64,000 bases of DNA from Isoptericola cucumis. GTDB taxonomy: Bacteria > Actinomycetota > Actinomycetes > Actinomycetales > Cellulomonadaceae. How positions within the stretch are numbered: the first letter of the stretch is position 1; each line of letters begins with the position of its first letter. The notes beneath the pieces are model-generated. The model searched no databases and was not told the origin of the DNA. It saw only the letters and a list, made by a program, of their open reading frames with translations. Below, one piece after another: positions 24,940 through 33,769 of the stretch. Location of the stretch: contig NZ_BMDG01000009.1 in NCBI RefSeq assembly GCF_014635665.1, positions 62,001-126,000 of the forward strand, given 5' to 3'. The position numbers and the translations under genes were made by a program.

Positions 24940-25353
24940 TCAGCGCTCGGTACGGCGCCGGGCCTCCCGCTCCGCCTTCTCGGCGGTCTTGGCCTTGACG
25001 CGGTCCTCCTCCTCGCGCACCGCGGCCGCCGTCGTCCGCTCGTCGACCAGCCACTGGGGCGGGTCCTCGCGCAACTCGTCGATCTGCTCCGTGGTGAGGG
25101 GCTCGGTGACGCCGCCGCGGGCGAGCCCGGCGATCGAGATGCCCAGGCGTCCCGCGACGACGGGCCGCGGGTGCGGGCCGTGACGACGCAGGTCGGAGAG
25201 CCACTCGGGCGGGTTCTTCTCGAGCTCCTCGAGCTCGGCACGGGTGATGCCGTGCTCCTGGAACTCGGGCGGGGTGGCGGGCAGGTACACCCCGAGCTTC
25301 TTCGCCGCGTTCATCGGCTTGAGGACCTGCTGGGAGAAGGGGGTTCCGGCCAT
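24940..25353 (-). CDS. DUF5997 family protein
   Basis: The 137-residue cytoplasmic protein has two repeats of a short helical motif: EFQEHGITRAELEELEKNPP then EQIDELREDPPQWLVDER, ending in a Lys/Arg/Glu-rich tail. The function is unknown. The ATG at 25353 is the only sensible start. It is divergent from a protein made of a LysR ligand-binding domain, an arrangement I recall as conserved in actinobacteria. Confidence 0.8.
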   Translation of the reverse strand: MAGTPFSQQVLKPMNAAKKLGVYLPATPPEFQEHGITRAELEELEKNPPEWLSDLRRHGPHPRPVVAGRLGISIAGLARGGVTEPLTTEQIDELREDPPQWLVDERTTAAAVREEEDRVKAKTAEKAEREARRRTER

Positions 25354-25433
25354 GGGTACCAGGGTAGTCGCGACGACCGGCCGGTGACGCCCGCGGGTGA
25401 CACCGGCCGGCGCCGCCCCCGTAGCCTGATGCC

Positions 25434-26366
25434 GTGAGCGAGCAGCCGGGCAGCGGCCCCGACGACGTCCCCGGGACGACCACCGACGACGGCGGGGGTG
25501 CGCGCTTCCGGCTCGGGTACGTGCCGGGCGCCACGCCCGGCAAGTGGGCGCGCACGTGGCGCGACCGGTTGCCGGACGTCCGGCTGGAGCTCGTGCTCCT
25601 CGAGGCCGCCGACACCGCGGCCGCGCTGGTCGAGCGGCGCGTGGACGCCGCGATCGCACGGCTGCCGGTCGACCCCGACGTGCTGCACGCCATCCCGCTG
25701 TACACGGAGCTGCCGGTGGTGGTCGTGTCGCGCGACCACCTGCTGGCCGCCACGACCGAGGAGGAGGTCGTGACCGCCGACGACCTCGCGGACGACGTCG
25801 TGTGGCTGGCCGCCGACGACGTGCTCTACCCGGGCGGCGACGGCGTCCCCGGCCGCGCGCCCGAGGCGTACGACGACGGTGCGGGCGGTGTCGTCGAGCC
25901 CGAGCGCCCGGCCACCGCGGCCGACGCGGTCGCGCTGGTGGCCACCGGTGCGGGAGTCACCGTGGTCCCGATGTCGCTCGCCCGGCTGCACCACCGCAAG
26001 GACGTCACGGCCCGGGTGCTCGACGGCGGCCCAGGCGCGCCGGTCGGGCTGGCCTGGCCGGTGGACGTGCCCGAGGACGTCGCGCCGCTGGTGGAGGAGA
26101 TCGTCGGCATCGTGCGCGGCCGCACCGCGAACAGCTCGCGCGGCCGCGGCGCGCCGGACGAGGGCGCCGGCACCCGCGAGGAGCGCCGGGCCCGCCGGCG
26201 GGAGGCGCAGCGCGAGGCCAAGGCCGCCGGCGACCCCGCGCGCCGGACCCCGGACGCCGGGCGCCGCACCGGCCGCCCCGGCGCCGGCGGGCGGTCGCGC
26301 GGGCGGCCCGGTGGCGGCGGCCGGCCCGGTGGCGGCGGGCGCCCGGGCCCCCGGGGACGCCGGTAG
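25434..26366 (+). CDS. LysR substrate-binding domain protein without HTH
   Basis: The 310-residue protein begins with a ligand-binding domain of LysR regulators (about 24-225: RFRLGYVPGATPGKWARTWR, then VDAAIARLPVD and GAGVTVVPMSLARL) but has no DNA-binding helix-turn-helix. The last 80 residues are Arg/Gly/Pro-rich, with EERRARRREAQRE and RGRPGGGGRPGG stretches that suggest nucleic-acid or polyanion binding. The GTG at 25434 has TAGCCT 6 nt upstream. It may sense a metabolite and act through protein or RNA contacts; that is inference. Confidence 0.83.
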   Translation: MSEQPGSGPDDVPGTTTDDGGGARFRLGYVPGATPGKWARTWRDRLPDVRLELVLLEAADTAAALVERRVDAAIARLPVDPDVLHAIPLYTELPVVVVSRDHLLAATTEEEVVTADDLADDVVWLAADDVLYPGGDGVPGRAPEAYDDGAGGVVEPERPATAADAVALVATGAGVTVVPMSLARLHHRKDVTARVLDGGPGAPVGLAWPVDVPEDVAPLVEEIVGIVRGRTANSSRGRGAPDEGAGTREERRARRREAQREAKAAGDPARRTPDAGRRTGRPGAGGRSRGRPGGGGRPGGGGRPGPRGRR

Positions 26367-26373
26367 CCCGGGC

Positions 26374-26388
26374 CCCGAGAGCCTCGGG
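26374..26388. terminator. Small hairpin between convergent genes
   Basis: CCCGAG-AGC-CTCGGG lies in the 26-bp gap between the LysR-like gene and bioY. Confidence 0.5.
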
Positions 26389-26392
26389 AGAG

Positions 26393-26995
26393 TCAGCGGT
26401 CGCGGCGTGCGGCGAGCCGCTCGGCGCCCTTCCACGCGAGGGGCAGCAGCCCGGCGACGACCGCCGCCTTGACGATCCCCGGCACCACGAACGGGTACAG
26501 GCCGTTCGCGAGCGCCGCGGGCAGGTCGAGCCCGGCGACGGCGGCCAGCCACGGCACACCGACGAGGAACGTGACGCCGGTGCCGGCGAGGAAGGTCAGC
26601 AGAGCCTTGAGGAAGGTGCGCTCCCAGGCGCGCTGCGCCAGCCAGCCCACCAGGGCGGCCGCGCCGACGAACCCGACGATGTAGCCGCCGGTCGCGCCGA
26701 GCACGACGTCCATGCCGCCCGCGCCGTCGGAGTAGACCGGCAGCCCGACCATCCCGAGCAGCGCGTACAGGCTCATCGACGCCGCACCGCGCGCCGCGCC
26801 GAGCGACGCCCCGACGAGCAGCACCGCCATCGTCTGGCCGGTGATCGGCACCAGCGGCAGCGGGACGTAGAGCTGGGCCATCAGGGCGGTGAGCAGCGCG
26901 CCGCCCACGACGAGCCCGACGTCGGTGGCGAGGCTGCGGGGGAGCGCGCGGTCGGCGAGCAGGGCGGGCGCGGCGGGCTGGGCGATCGTGGACAC
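26393..26995 (-). CDS. bioY: Biotin transporter BioY
   Basis: The 200-residue integral membrane S-component imports biotin. About six helices are visible with the family motifs YVPLPLVPITGQTMAVLLVG and GATGGYIVGFVGAA. The GTG at 26995 was chosen: GAGAGG lies about 7 nt upstream and a TAGCGT -10-like box about 35 nt upstream. An ATG at 27061 preceded by GAGGAGG would add 22 residues and is the alternative. No ECF ATPase genes (bioMN) are adjacent, so it may work alone or with a shared energising module. Confidence 0.86.
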   Translation of the reverse strand: MSTIAQPAAPALLADRALPRSLATDVGLVVGGALLTALMAQLYVPLPLVPITGQTMAVLLVGASLGAARGAASMSLYALLGMVGLPVYSDGAGGMDVVLGATGGYIVGFVGAAALVGWLAQRAWERTFLKALLTFLAGTGVTFLVGVPWLAAVAGLDLPAALANGLYPFVVPGIVKAAVVAGLLPLAWKGAERLAARRDR

Positions 26996-27106
26996 GACGT
27001 GGCCTCTCGGTCGGTGACGTGCGGACCCCTCGACGCTACCGAGCAGGTCCGCGCAGGTCATCGGTGGGAAACCTCCTCGGTTCCGCCCGGTGGGTTGTGG
27101 AGGATC

Positions 27107-28630
27107 TCAGCGCAGCGCCCGCACCGCGTCGACGGTGTCGGCCTCGGCGGCGGTCTTGTCGTCGCGGTAGCGCACCACCCGCGCGAAGCGCAGCGCCATC
27201 CCGCCGGGGTAGCGCGTGGAGCGCTGCACGCCGTCGAAGGCGATCTCGACGACCTGCACGGGCCGCACGTACACGACGTGGCCCTCCCGCCCGGTCTCCA
27301 GGGCGAGGAACCGCTCCGTCTGCCAGGTGAGCATCGCGTCGGTCATGCCCTTGAAGGTCTTGCCGAGCATGACGAAGTCGCCGGTGGCGGGGTCGCGCGC
27401 GCCGAGGTGGATGTTGGACAGCATGCCGCGGCGCCGGCCGGAGCCCCACTCGACGGCCAGCACGACGAGGTCGAGGGTGTGCCGCGGCTTCACCTTCACC
27501 CAGGCCGCCCCGCGCCGCCCGGCCGCGTACGGGGCGTCGAGCGCCTTGACGACGAGCCCCTCGTTCCCGGAGGCGACCGTGTCGGCGAAGAACGTGGCGA
27601 CCTCGTCGGGGTCGGTGGTCACGACCCGCGGGACCACCGCCTGCGGGGGCAGCACGCGGTCCAGGGTCGCGAGGCGCTCGGCTGCCGGTGCGTCGACGAG
27701 GTCGGTGCCGTCGTGGTGCAGGACGTCGAAGAACCGCACGGTGAGCGGCAGGCGGCCGCCCTCGCCGTCGGCCTCGTGGGTGCCGGTGCGCGACGCGGTC
27801 TCCTGGAAGGGCAGCGGGCGCCCGGCGTCGTCGAGCAGCAGGGCCTCGCCGTCGAGCACCACGGAACGCACGTCGAGCGACCGTGCGAGGGCGACCACCT
27901 CGGGGAGGCGGTCGGTGATGTCGTCCAGCGAGCGGGTGAAGACGACGACCTCGTCGCCGTCGCGGTGCACCTGGACGCGGATGCCGTCGAGCTTGGTGTC
28001 GGCGGCGACGGGAGCGCCGGCGAACCGTTCCATCGCGGCCGCGACGTCCGGGGCGGACGACGCCAGCATGGGGCGGACCGGCCGCCCGGGCACGAGGCGG
28101 AACGACTCGAGGGCCGGCTCGCCGCCCGTGAGCGCGGCCCGGGCGAGCGGCCCGGACAGCGCGCTGAACATCGCGGCGCGCCGGACGACGGCGAGGGGGA
28201 CGTCGGCGGCCGCCGCGATGGCGTCCAGCAGCAGGGAGTCGAGCGCCCCCTGGCGCAGCTCGCCGAGGATCAGGCGGCGCACGAAGTCCTGCTCGTGGGC
28301 GGTCGCGCGGGAGAACAGCTCGTCCACCGCGGCGGCGCGGGCGGCCTGCGACCCGGAGCCGGCGAACGCCGCGAACCGGTCGAGCGCCGCGTCGACCTCG
28401 AGCGGTGTCAGCGACGGCTCGACCGCCGGAGCCGGGAGCCGGGCCAGCGTGCGCCAGCCGAGCCCGGTGCGGCGCTGCCGCGGGCGCCCGGACAGGAACG
28501 CCGCGACGACCTCCACCTCGTCGCCGGGCTCCGCCGTCCGCAGCGCCTGCGCGAGCAGCTCGCGCTTGCGCAGCCGCGAGCGCGTGGCGGCGACGGCGCC
28601 GTGGGTGGTGACCAGCTCGGTGAGCAGCAC
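27107..28630 (-). CDS. ATP-dependent DNA ligase (LigB/LigC type)
   Basis: The 507-residue protein seals nicks in duplex DNA. An N-terminal DNA-binding domain (about 1-180) is followed by the adenylation domain with the catalytic lysine K213 in the KLDGIR motif, then the conserved LDGEALL and EGLVVKALDAPY segments, and an OB-fold ending near residue 507. It is the extra ATP-dependent ligase of many actinobacteria, besides the NAD-dependent LigA. The GTG at 28630 has a CAGTAT box 6 nt upstream and opens at LLTELVTTHGAV. Confidence 0.9.
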   Translation of the reverse strand: MLLTELVTTHGAVAATRSRLRKRELLAQALRTAEPGDEVEVVAAFLSGRPRQRRTGLGWRTLARLPAPAVEPSLTPLEVDAALDRFAAFAGSGSQAARAAAVDELFSRATAHEQDFVRRLILGELRQGALDSLLLDAIAAAADVPLAVVRRAAMFSALSGPLARAALTGGEPALESFRLVPGRPVRPMLASSAPDVAAAMERFAGAPVAADTKLDGIRVQVHRDGDEVVVFTRSLDDITDRLPEVVALARSLDVRSVVLDGEALLLDDAGRPLPFQETASRTGTHEADGEGGRLPLTVRFFDVLHHDGTDLVDAPAAERLATLDRVLPPQAVVPRVVTTDPDEVATFFADTVASGNEGLVVKALDAPYAAGRRGAAWVKVKPRHTLDLVVLAVEWGSGRRRGMLSNIHLGARDPATGDFVMLGKTFKGMTDAMLTWQTERFLALETGREGHVVYVRPVQVVEIAFDGVQRSTRYPGGMALRFARVVRYRDDKTAAEADTVDAVRALR

Positions 28631-28673
28631 CCGTCGATACTGCCAGGGGCCACCGACGTCCGCGCGCGGTCGC

Positions 28674-29048
28674 TCAGACGCCGGCGTGCCGGGCGTCGTA
28701 CTCGGCCCGGGCCCCGAGGACGGTCGCCGCATGCCGCCGGGCCCAGGCCTCGAGGGCCTGCATGGGCTCGTGCGCGGCGCGGCCGGCGGGCGTGAGGGCG
28801 TACTCGACGCGGGGCGGGACCTCGGCGTGCACCGTGCGGGCGACCAGGCCGTCGCGCTCCAGGCCGCGCAGGGTCTGGGTAAGCATCTTCTGCGAGACGC
28901 CGTCGACGCGGTGCGCGAGCGCGGAGTACCGCAGGGGACCGTCGGCGAGGGCGCCCACCACGAGCACGGCCCAGCGGTCGGCGACCCGGTCGAGCACGGT
29001 CCGGCTGGGGCACGCGCGCTGGTAGGGGTCGAACGGGATGTTCGTCAC
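28674..29048 (-). CDS. HxlR family transcriptional regulator
   Basis: The 124-residue winged-HTH protein has CPSRTVLDRVADRWAVLVVGAL, then LRYSALAHRVDGVSQKMLTQ and the ERDGLVARTVHAEVPPRVEY wing. The conserved Cys near the N-terminus is a possible redox sensor. Two in-frame GTG codons (29054, 29048) follow AAGGAGG; the second has the normal 7-nt spacing and was chosen. It is divergent from an NAD(P)-binding oxidoreductase gene, whose promoter region holds a palindrome. Confidence 0.87.
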   Translation of the reverse strand: MTNIPFDPYQRACPSRTVLDRVADRWAVLVVGALADGPLRYSALAHRVDGVSQKMLTQTLRGLERDGLVARTVHAEVPPRVEYALTPAGRAAHEPMQALEAWARRHAATVLGARAEYDARHAGV

Positions 29049-29085
29049 GGTCACTCCTCCTTGCCGGGGGTCGATCCTACGACCT

Positions 29086-29122
29086 ATTCTCTCCGACGGA
29101 TAGCCACTCTCCATCGGAGAGT
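29086..29122. promoter_or_regulatory. Tandem HxlR operator candidates
   Basis: ACTCTCC-ATC-GGAGAGT (29106-29122) is a perfect 17-bp palindrome. A second, weaker copy (29086-29103) reads ATTCTCTCCGACGGATAG, which matches the reverse complement of the first at ATNCTCTCCGANGGANAG. Both sit in the gap between the divergent HxlR and oxidoreductase genes. Confidence 0.65.
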
Positions 29123-29146
29123 ATCGACGAGAGGAAGCAGCGCACC

Positions 29147-29791
29147 ATGGCACGCATCACCGTGATCGGCGGCACCGGCTACGCAGGCACGCACATCGTC
29201 CGGGAGGCCGCCCGCCGCGGCCACGACGTCACGTCCGTCAGCCGGTCCCTCCCGGCCGAGCCCGTCGACGGGGTCCGCTACGACACGGGGTCCGTGCTCG
29301 AGGACGACACGCTGAGGGCGGCGGCCGCCGGTGCGGACGCCGTCGTCGCGACGGTCTCGCCGCGCGGCGAGATGGCCGGCGAGGTCGCCCCGGCCTACGC
29401 GCGGCTCGCCGACGTCGCCCGGGAGCACGGCGTGCGGCTCGGCGTGGTGGGCGGCGCCGGCTCCCTGCTGGTCGCGCCCGGCGGCCCGCGGCTCGTCGAC
29501 ACCCCGGAGTTCCCCGAGGCCTTCCAGGCGGAGGCGCGCGAGTTCGCCGGCATCCTCGACGACCTGCGGGAGCAGCCCGACGGCCTCGACTGGTTCTACC
29601 TGAGCCCGGCCGCGACGTTCGGCGCCTACGCCCCGGGTGAGGCCACCGGCACGTACCGCACCGGTGGCGACGTGCTCGTCACCGACGACTCCGGGCAGTC
29701 GGCCATCTCCGGCCCGGACTTCGCGGCGGCGCTCGTCGACGAGATCGAGAACCCCGCCCACCGCCGGGAGCGGTTCACCGTCGCGTCGTGA
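29147..29791 (+). CDS. NAD(P)-binding oxidoreductase (SDR-like, YwnB/HSCARG type)
   Basis: The 214-residue single-domain Rossmann protein has a nucleotide-binding GGTGYAG loop at 8-14. It lacks the YxxxK pair of classical SDRs, so it fits the atypical NAD(P)H-binding family (YwnB/NmrA-like). The substrate is unknown. AGAGGAAG lies before the ATG. It is probably repressed by the divergent HxlR protein, in line with quinone- or aldehyde-stress genes in related pairs. Confidence 0.86.
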   Translation: MARITVIGGTGYAGTHIVREAARRGHDVTSVSRSLPAEPVDGVRYDTGSVLEDDTLRAAAAGADAVVATVSPRGEMAGEVAPAYARLADVAREHGVRLGVVGGAGSLLVAPGGPRLVDTPEFPEAFQAEAREFAGILDDLREQPDGLDWFYLSPAATFGAYAPGEATGTYRTGGDVLVTDDSGQSAISGPDFAAALVDEIENPAHRRERFTVAS

Positions 29792-29800
29792 CGCGCCCGC

Positions 29801-30502
29801 TCAGCGTGAGCGCGTGTGCCGGGGCGGCTGCGTCGCGCGGCGGGTGACGACCGCGTGCAGGACGTACCAGGCGACGAGGACGCCCACCACGACGACCACG
29901 CCCGACTGGTAGTTGCCCATGACGCCCTCGACGGCGTGCCACTGCTCGCCCAGCACGTACCCGAGCAGCACCAGCGTGCTGTTCCACACGGCGCTGCCGA
30001 TCGCCGTGAGCGCCACGAACCGGCCGAGCCGCATCCGCTCCACGCCGGCGGGCACGGAGATCAGGCTCCGCACGATGGGGATCAGACGGCCGAGCAGGAC
30101 GGCCAGCGTGCCGTGCCTGGCGAACCAGGTCTCCGCGCGGTCGAGGTCCTCGAGGCGGGCGAGTGGCGTGCGGACGACGATCCGGCGCAGGCGCTCGCGG
30201 CCGATCGCCGCACCGACCAGGTAGAGCCCGAGCGCCCCGACGACCGAGCCCGCGGTGGTCCACAGGACGACGGACAGCAGCCCGAGGCTCCCCTGGCTGG
30301 CGGTGAACCCGGCGAGCGGCAGGATCACCTCGCTGGGGATGGGCGGGAAGAGGTTCTCGAGGGCGACGGCGAGCCCGGCCCCGGGGCCGCCGAGGGTCTC
30401 CATGAGGCTCACGGCCCAGTCCGTGAGGCGGTTGACGATCCCGGGGTCGTCCGCGCCTGCCGTCGTGCCGGCCGAGATGCTCGTCAGGGGTCCTGTGGTC
30501 AT
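29801..30502 (-). CDS. DedA family membrane protein
   Basis: The 233-residue membrane protein has the DedA/SNARE-associated pattern: ENLFPPIPSEVILPLAGF near residue 50, then a GRLIPIVRSLISVPAG segment and terminal helices. Related proteins are linked to undecaprenyl-phosphate or phospholipid flipping. The ATG at 30502 has a minus-strand TAGCGT 7 nt upstream, implying a leaderless transcript. It is divergent from a histidine kinase. Confidence 0.88.
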   Translation of the reverse strand: MTTGPLTSISAGTTAGADDPGIVNRLTDWAVSLMETLGGPGAGLAVALENLFPPIPSEVILPLAGFTASQGSLGLLSVVLWTTAGSVVGALGLYLVGAAIGRERLRRIVVRTPLARLEDLDRAETWFARHGTLAVLLGRLIPIVRSLISVPAGVERMRLGRFVALTAIGSAVWNSTLVLLGYVLGEQWHAVEGVMGNYQSGVVVVVGVLVAWYVLHAVVTRRATQPPRHTRSR

Positions 30503-30634
30503 GCCGTCGACGCTAGGGACGGCGAGGGCGGTGCCACATCGGGGCTTCGCGCACCGATCCCGCCGGAGAACCGCAGGTCGGCAGTGCGGTTCACCGCAGT
30601 ACGGTGCGCCTGCCGGCTGGCTAGGGTGGGCCGG

Positions 30635-31795
30635 GTGGCCATCCCCAGCTCTGCCGCCCGGGCGACGTGCGGGGTCGTGCTGGGTGGGTGCCTCGTCCCG
30701 CTCGACGCCGCCGCGCTCTTCGCCGTCGGCGGGGCGTGGGCGGTCGGCGGGCTCGTCTCCGGCGCCCGCGCCTGGCGCGACCGTCTGCTCGACTCCGTGG
30801 TGCGGGTCCACGTCCGGCGCCTGGAGCGGTGGCTCGACCGGCCCGTCGGCCTCCCCGTCGCGCCCGCGCGCCGTGCCCGCTACCTGGCGGTGCGCCTCGT
30901 CGTCGGGCTCACGAGCCTCGGCGTCGTGCTGCTGCTCGCCTACGGCGTCCTCGCCGCGGTGCTCATGATCGCGTCGTGGGCGTTCGACGCGCGGGTCCCG
31001 GCCCTGTCGAACGACGAGGGGGAGCCCACGACGGGCCTCACGATCCTGTCGGCCGCCGTCCCCGGCGTCCTCCTGCTCTACCTGGCGGTGATGGGGCTGG
31101 TCGGCGCGGCCGCGCTCGAGCGGGCGGCCGCGGCCCGCTACCTGGGGACCGACGACCGGGCGGAGCTGGTCTCGCGCATCGAGTCGCTCGTGGCGTCCCG
31201 CGCCGGCATCGTCGCGGCCGTGGAGGCGGAGCGGCGCCGGATCGAGCGGGACCTGCACGACGGCGCCCAGCAGCACGTCGTCGCACTCGGCATGCTGGTC
31301 GACCGCAGCCGCCGAGCCGCGGACGACGGCGCGCGCGAGGCCCTGCTCGCGCAGGCGGCGGACGAGACGGACCGGCTCCTCGCGTCGGTCCGGGACGTCG
31401 CCTGGAGCGTGCACCCGACGGTGATCGACACGCAGGGCCTGCGCCCGGTGCTCGGCCGGCTGGCGGCGCGCGCCGCGCCCCGCGCGAGGCTCGACTTCCG
31501 CCTGGCCGGCCGGGTTCCGGCGGCGGTCGAGGCCTGCGTCTACTACGTCGTCGCGGAGTCGCTGACGAACGTCGCGAAGCACGCCCGCGCGTCGTGCGCC
31601 GACGTCGTCGTGACGCCCGGGGACGGGGAGGTGTCCGTGACCGTCTCGGACGACGGCGTCGGGGGAGCCGGCATGGGCGCGGGCCGGGGGCTCGCCGGGC
31701 TGGCGGCGCGCGCCGGGGCGCTCGGCGGGACGTTCGAGGTGCGGAGCCCCGCCGGCGGGCCGACGGTCGTGCGTGCGGTGCTGCCGTGCGGGTGA
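30635..31795 (+). CDS. Two-component sensor histidine kinase (NarL/DesK type)
   Basis: The 386-residue membrane kinase has several N-terminal hydrophobic helices (about 10-165), a HisKA_3 domain with the phospho-accepting His208 in ERDLHDGAQQH, and an HATPase_c domain with an N-box (SLTNVAKHA) and glycine box (GAGRGLAGLAARA). The GTG at 30635 has TAGGGT 7 nt upstream. Its stop overlaps the start of the response regulator gene. Confidence 0.89.
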   Translation: MAIPSSAARATCGVVLGGCLVPLDAAALFAVGGAWAVGGLVSGARAWRDRLLDSVVRVHVRRLERWLDRPVGLPVAPARRARYLAVRLVVGLTSLGVVLLLAYGVLAAVLMIASWAFDARVPALSNDEGEPTTGLTILSAAVPGVLLLYLAVMGLVGAAALERAAAARYLGTDDRAELVSRIESLVASRAGIVAAVEAERRRIERDLHDGAQQHVVALGMLVDRSRRAADDGAREALLAQAADETDRLLASVRDVAWSVHPTVIDTQGLRPVLGRLAARAAPRARLDFRLAGRVPAAVEACVYYVVAESLTNVAKHARASCADVVVTPGDGEVSVTVSDDGVGGAGMGAGRGLAGLAARAGALGGTFEVRSPAGGPTVVRAVLPCG

Positions 31796-32433
31796 TGATC
31801 GCGGAGGACTCCGCCTTGCTGCGGGAAGGGCTGCGCGCCCTCCTCACCGACGAGGGCGTCGTGGTCGACGCGGCGGTAGGCGACGGGGACGAGCTCCTCG
31901 CGCTGCTGGGTCGCAGCGCGCGCCCCGACGTCGTGCTCGTGGACGTGCGGATGCCGCCCACGCACACGGACGAGGGCATCCGGGCGGCGGTGGAGATCCG
32001 CCGCCGGTGGCCGACGGTCGCGGTCCTCGTGCTCTCCCAGCACGTCGAGAGCGAGCCCGCCCGCGAGCTCGTCACGGGCGAGGGCGCCGGCGTCGGGTAC
32101 CTGCTCAAGGACCGGGTCATGCGGGTCTCGGAGCTGCTCGACGCGCTGCACCGGGTCGCGCGCGGCGAGGTCGTCGTCGACCCCGAGGTGGTGCGCCAGC
32201 TCTTCGCCGGCTCGCGACGCGCCGACCCCCTCGAGCGCCTCACCCCGCGCGAGAGCGACGTCCTCGGCCTCATGGCGGAGGGCCGGACGAACGCCGGGAT
32301 CGGGGCCGTGCTGCACCTGTCGCTGTCCGCCGTGGAGAAGCACGGCAACGCGATCTTCACGAAGCTCGGCCTCGACGCCTCCGACGGCTACAGCCGCCGC
32401 GTGCTCGCGGTGCTGCAGTACCTGCAGGGCTGA
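31786..32433 (+). CDS. Response regulator, LuxR/NarL family
   Basis: The 215-residue protein has a receiver domain with acidic pocket E7-D8, phospho-acceptor Asp53 (VLVDVRMP) and Lys in LLKDRV, then a LuxR HTH (LTPRESDVLGLMAEGRTNAG). The GTG at 31786 overlaps the kinase gene by 10 bp and gives the normal VRVMIAEDS start. Partner of the upstream kinase; the signal is unknown. Confidence 0.91.
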   Translation: MRVMIAEDSALLREGLRALLTDEGVVVDAAVGDGDELLALLGRSARPDVVLVDVRMPPTHTDEGIRAAVEIRRRWPTVAVLVLSQHVESEPARELVTGEGAGVGYLLKDRVMRVSELLDALHRVARGEVVVDPEVVRQLFAGSRRADPLERLTPRESDVLGLMAEGRTNAGIGAVLHLSLSAVEKHGNAIFTKLGLDASDGYSRRVLAVLQYLQG

Positions 32434-32479
32434 CGCCCCTGCCCTCGACCGGGGACGCCCCGGGTGGGACGATCGCGAG

Positions 32480-33727
32480 GTGCGGCCGGACGGCGCGGTG
32501 CCCGGCGACGTCGACGTTCCCGCCCGGGCGACCCGGAGGCCGGAGCTCGACGCGCTGCGTCTCGCCGTCGTGCTGGGGCTGGTGCTGTTCCACTCGGCCC
32601 TGGTCTTCGACGCCAGCGACCCGGACTTCTACGTGAAGAACGAGACCACGACCGAGGTCACGACCGTGCTCGCGGGGCTCGCCGTCGTGTGGGCGATGCC
32701 CGCGCTGTTCACCGTGTCCGGCTGGGCGGCGCGGCGGTCGCTGGCGCGCCGGTCGGTCGGGCGGTTCGTCCGTGAGCGGCTGCTGCGCCTCGGCGTGCCG
32801 CTGCTGGTCGCGACCGTGCTGCTGCTGCCGTTCCCCGTCTGGGTGCGGGAACGCACGCGCGCGGGGTCCGACCTGTCGTACGCCGAGTTCTACCCGCGGT
32901 TCTTCGACGTGCGGCTCGACCTGGCCGAGGCGCCGTTCGTCGTGCAGGGCGAGCACTTCGAGTCCGGTCACCTGTGGTTCGTCGTCCTGCTCCTCGCCTG
33001 GTCCCTGGTCCTGGCGCTCGCGGCGGCCGTCGCGCCGGGGGTGCTGGCGCCGGGCGGGCTCGACCGGGTCGCGCGGGCCGCGCAGGCCCGCGGCGCGGTG
33101 CTCGTCCCCGCGGTCCTGACCGGCGCCCTGTGCGGGATGCTCGGCCTGGAGCAGGAGTACGCCGGGTGGAACCGCTGGGCGTACCTCGTCTTCTACCTCG
33201 CGGGGGTGGTGCTCGGCGCCGACGAGCGGCTGCGCGCCGCCGTCCGGCGGGACGCGGCCCTCGCCGGTGCGGTCGGCGGCGTCGTCTTCGCCGGCGGCAT
33301 GACGGCGTTCCTCGTGGCGGACGGCGCGGGTGACGACCCGTTCGTCGGCGGCGGGGCCACCGGCCTGGCGTTCCGCGTGCTCTTCGGGGCCGGCGGGTGG
33401 CTCCTGGTCGTCGCGCTCCTCGGCGGCCTCGACCGGTGGGCCGCGCGGCGGGCCGCCCGCCGCGACCCGGCGACCGCTACCGGCGACGGCCCCGACCCGT
33501 GGCGTGTGCGGGCCTACGCCTACCTCCTGGCCGCCGTCCTGCCCCTGTACGTGCTGCACCAGCCGGTCGTCGTCGGGGTCGCCGCGGCGGTGGTGCCGTG
33601 GCGCGCGCCCGTCGTCGTCGAGCTGGCCGTGGTCGTCGCGGCGTCGGCGGCGGTGCTCCTCGTCGTCTACGACCTGGGCGTGCGGCGCTGGCGCGTCACG
33701 CGACGCGCCTTCGGCATGCGGCCCTGA
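32480..33727 (+). CDS. Acyltransferase 3 family membrane protein
   Basis: The 415-residue protein has about ten hydrophobic helices. It begins with RRPELDALRLAVVLGLVLFH, the first-helix pattern of acyltransferase-3 proteins, with the LFH histidine, and later has SGHLWFVVLLL. Such enzymes acylate surface glycans or other extracytoplasmic acceptors. The GTG at 32480 is preceded by GACGAT at 6 nt. Confidence 0.83.
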   Translation: MRPDGAVPGDVDVPARATRRPELDALRLAVVLGLVLFHSALVFDASDPDFYVKNETTTEVTTVLAGLAVVWAMPALFTVSGWAARRSLARRSVGRFVRERLLRLGVPLLVATVLLLPFPVWVRERTRAGSDLSYAEFYPRFFDVRLDLAEAPFVVQGEHFESGHLWFVVLLLAWSLVLALAAAVAPGVLAPGGLDRVARAAQARGAVLVPAVLTGALCGMLGLEQEYAGWNRWAYLVFYLAGVVLGADERLRAAVRRDAALAGAVGGVVFAGGMTAFLVADGAGDDPFVGGGATGLAFRVLFGAGGWLLVVALLGGLDRWAARRAARRDPATATGDGPDPWRVRAYAYLLAAVLPLYVLHQPVVVGVAAAVVPWRAPVVVELAVVVAASAAVLLVVYDLGVRRWRVTRRAFGMRP

Positions 33728-33741
33728 CCCGACCGCGTCCT

Positions 33742-33759
33742 GCGGCCGGGCCAGGCCGC
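33742..33759. terminator. Hairpin between convergent acyltransferase and msrA genes
   Basis: GCGGCC-GGGCCA-GGCCGC lies in the 42-bp gap between the two stop codons. Confidence 0.5.
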
Positions 33760-33769
33760 CGTGCGGGCG

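Noticed and set aside
27000-27061. BioY start at the ATG 27061 with a strong GAGGAGG
   Set aside because: Not chosen because a TAGCGT box lies downstream of it and the family sequence begins after 26995; kept as an alternative.
26996-27106. Possible riboswitch between bioY and the ligase gene
   Set aside because: No recognisable conserved aptamer or long pairing; only short promoter-like signals.
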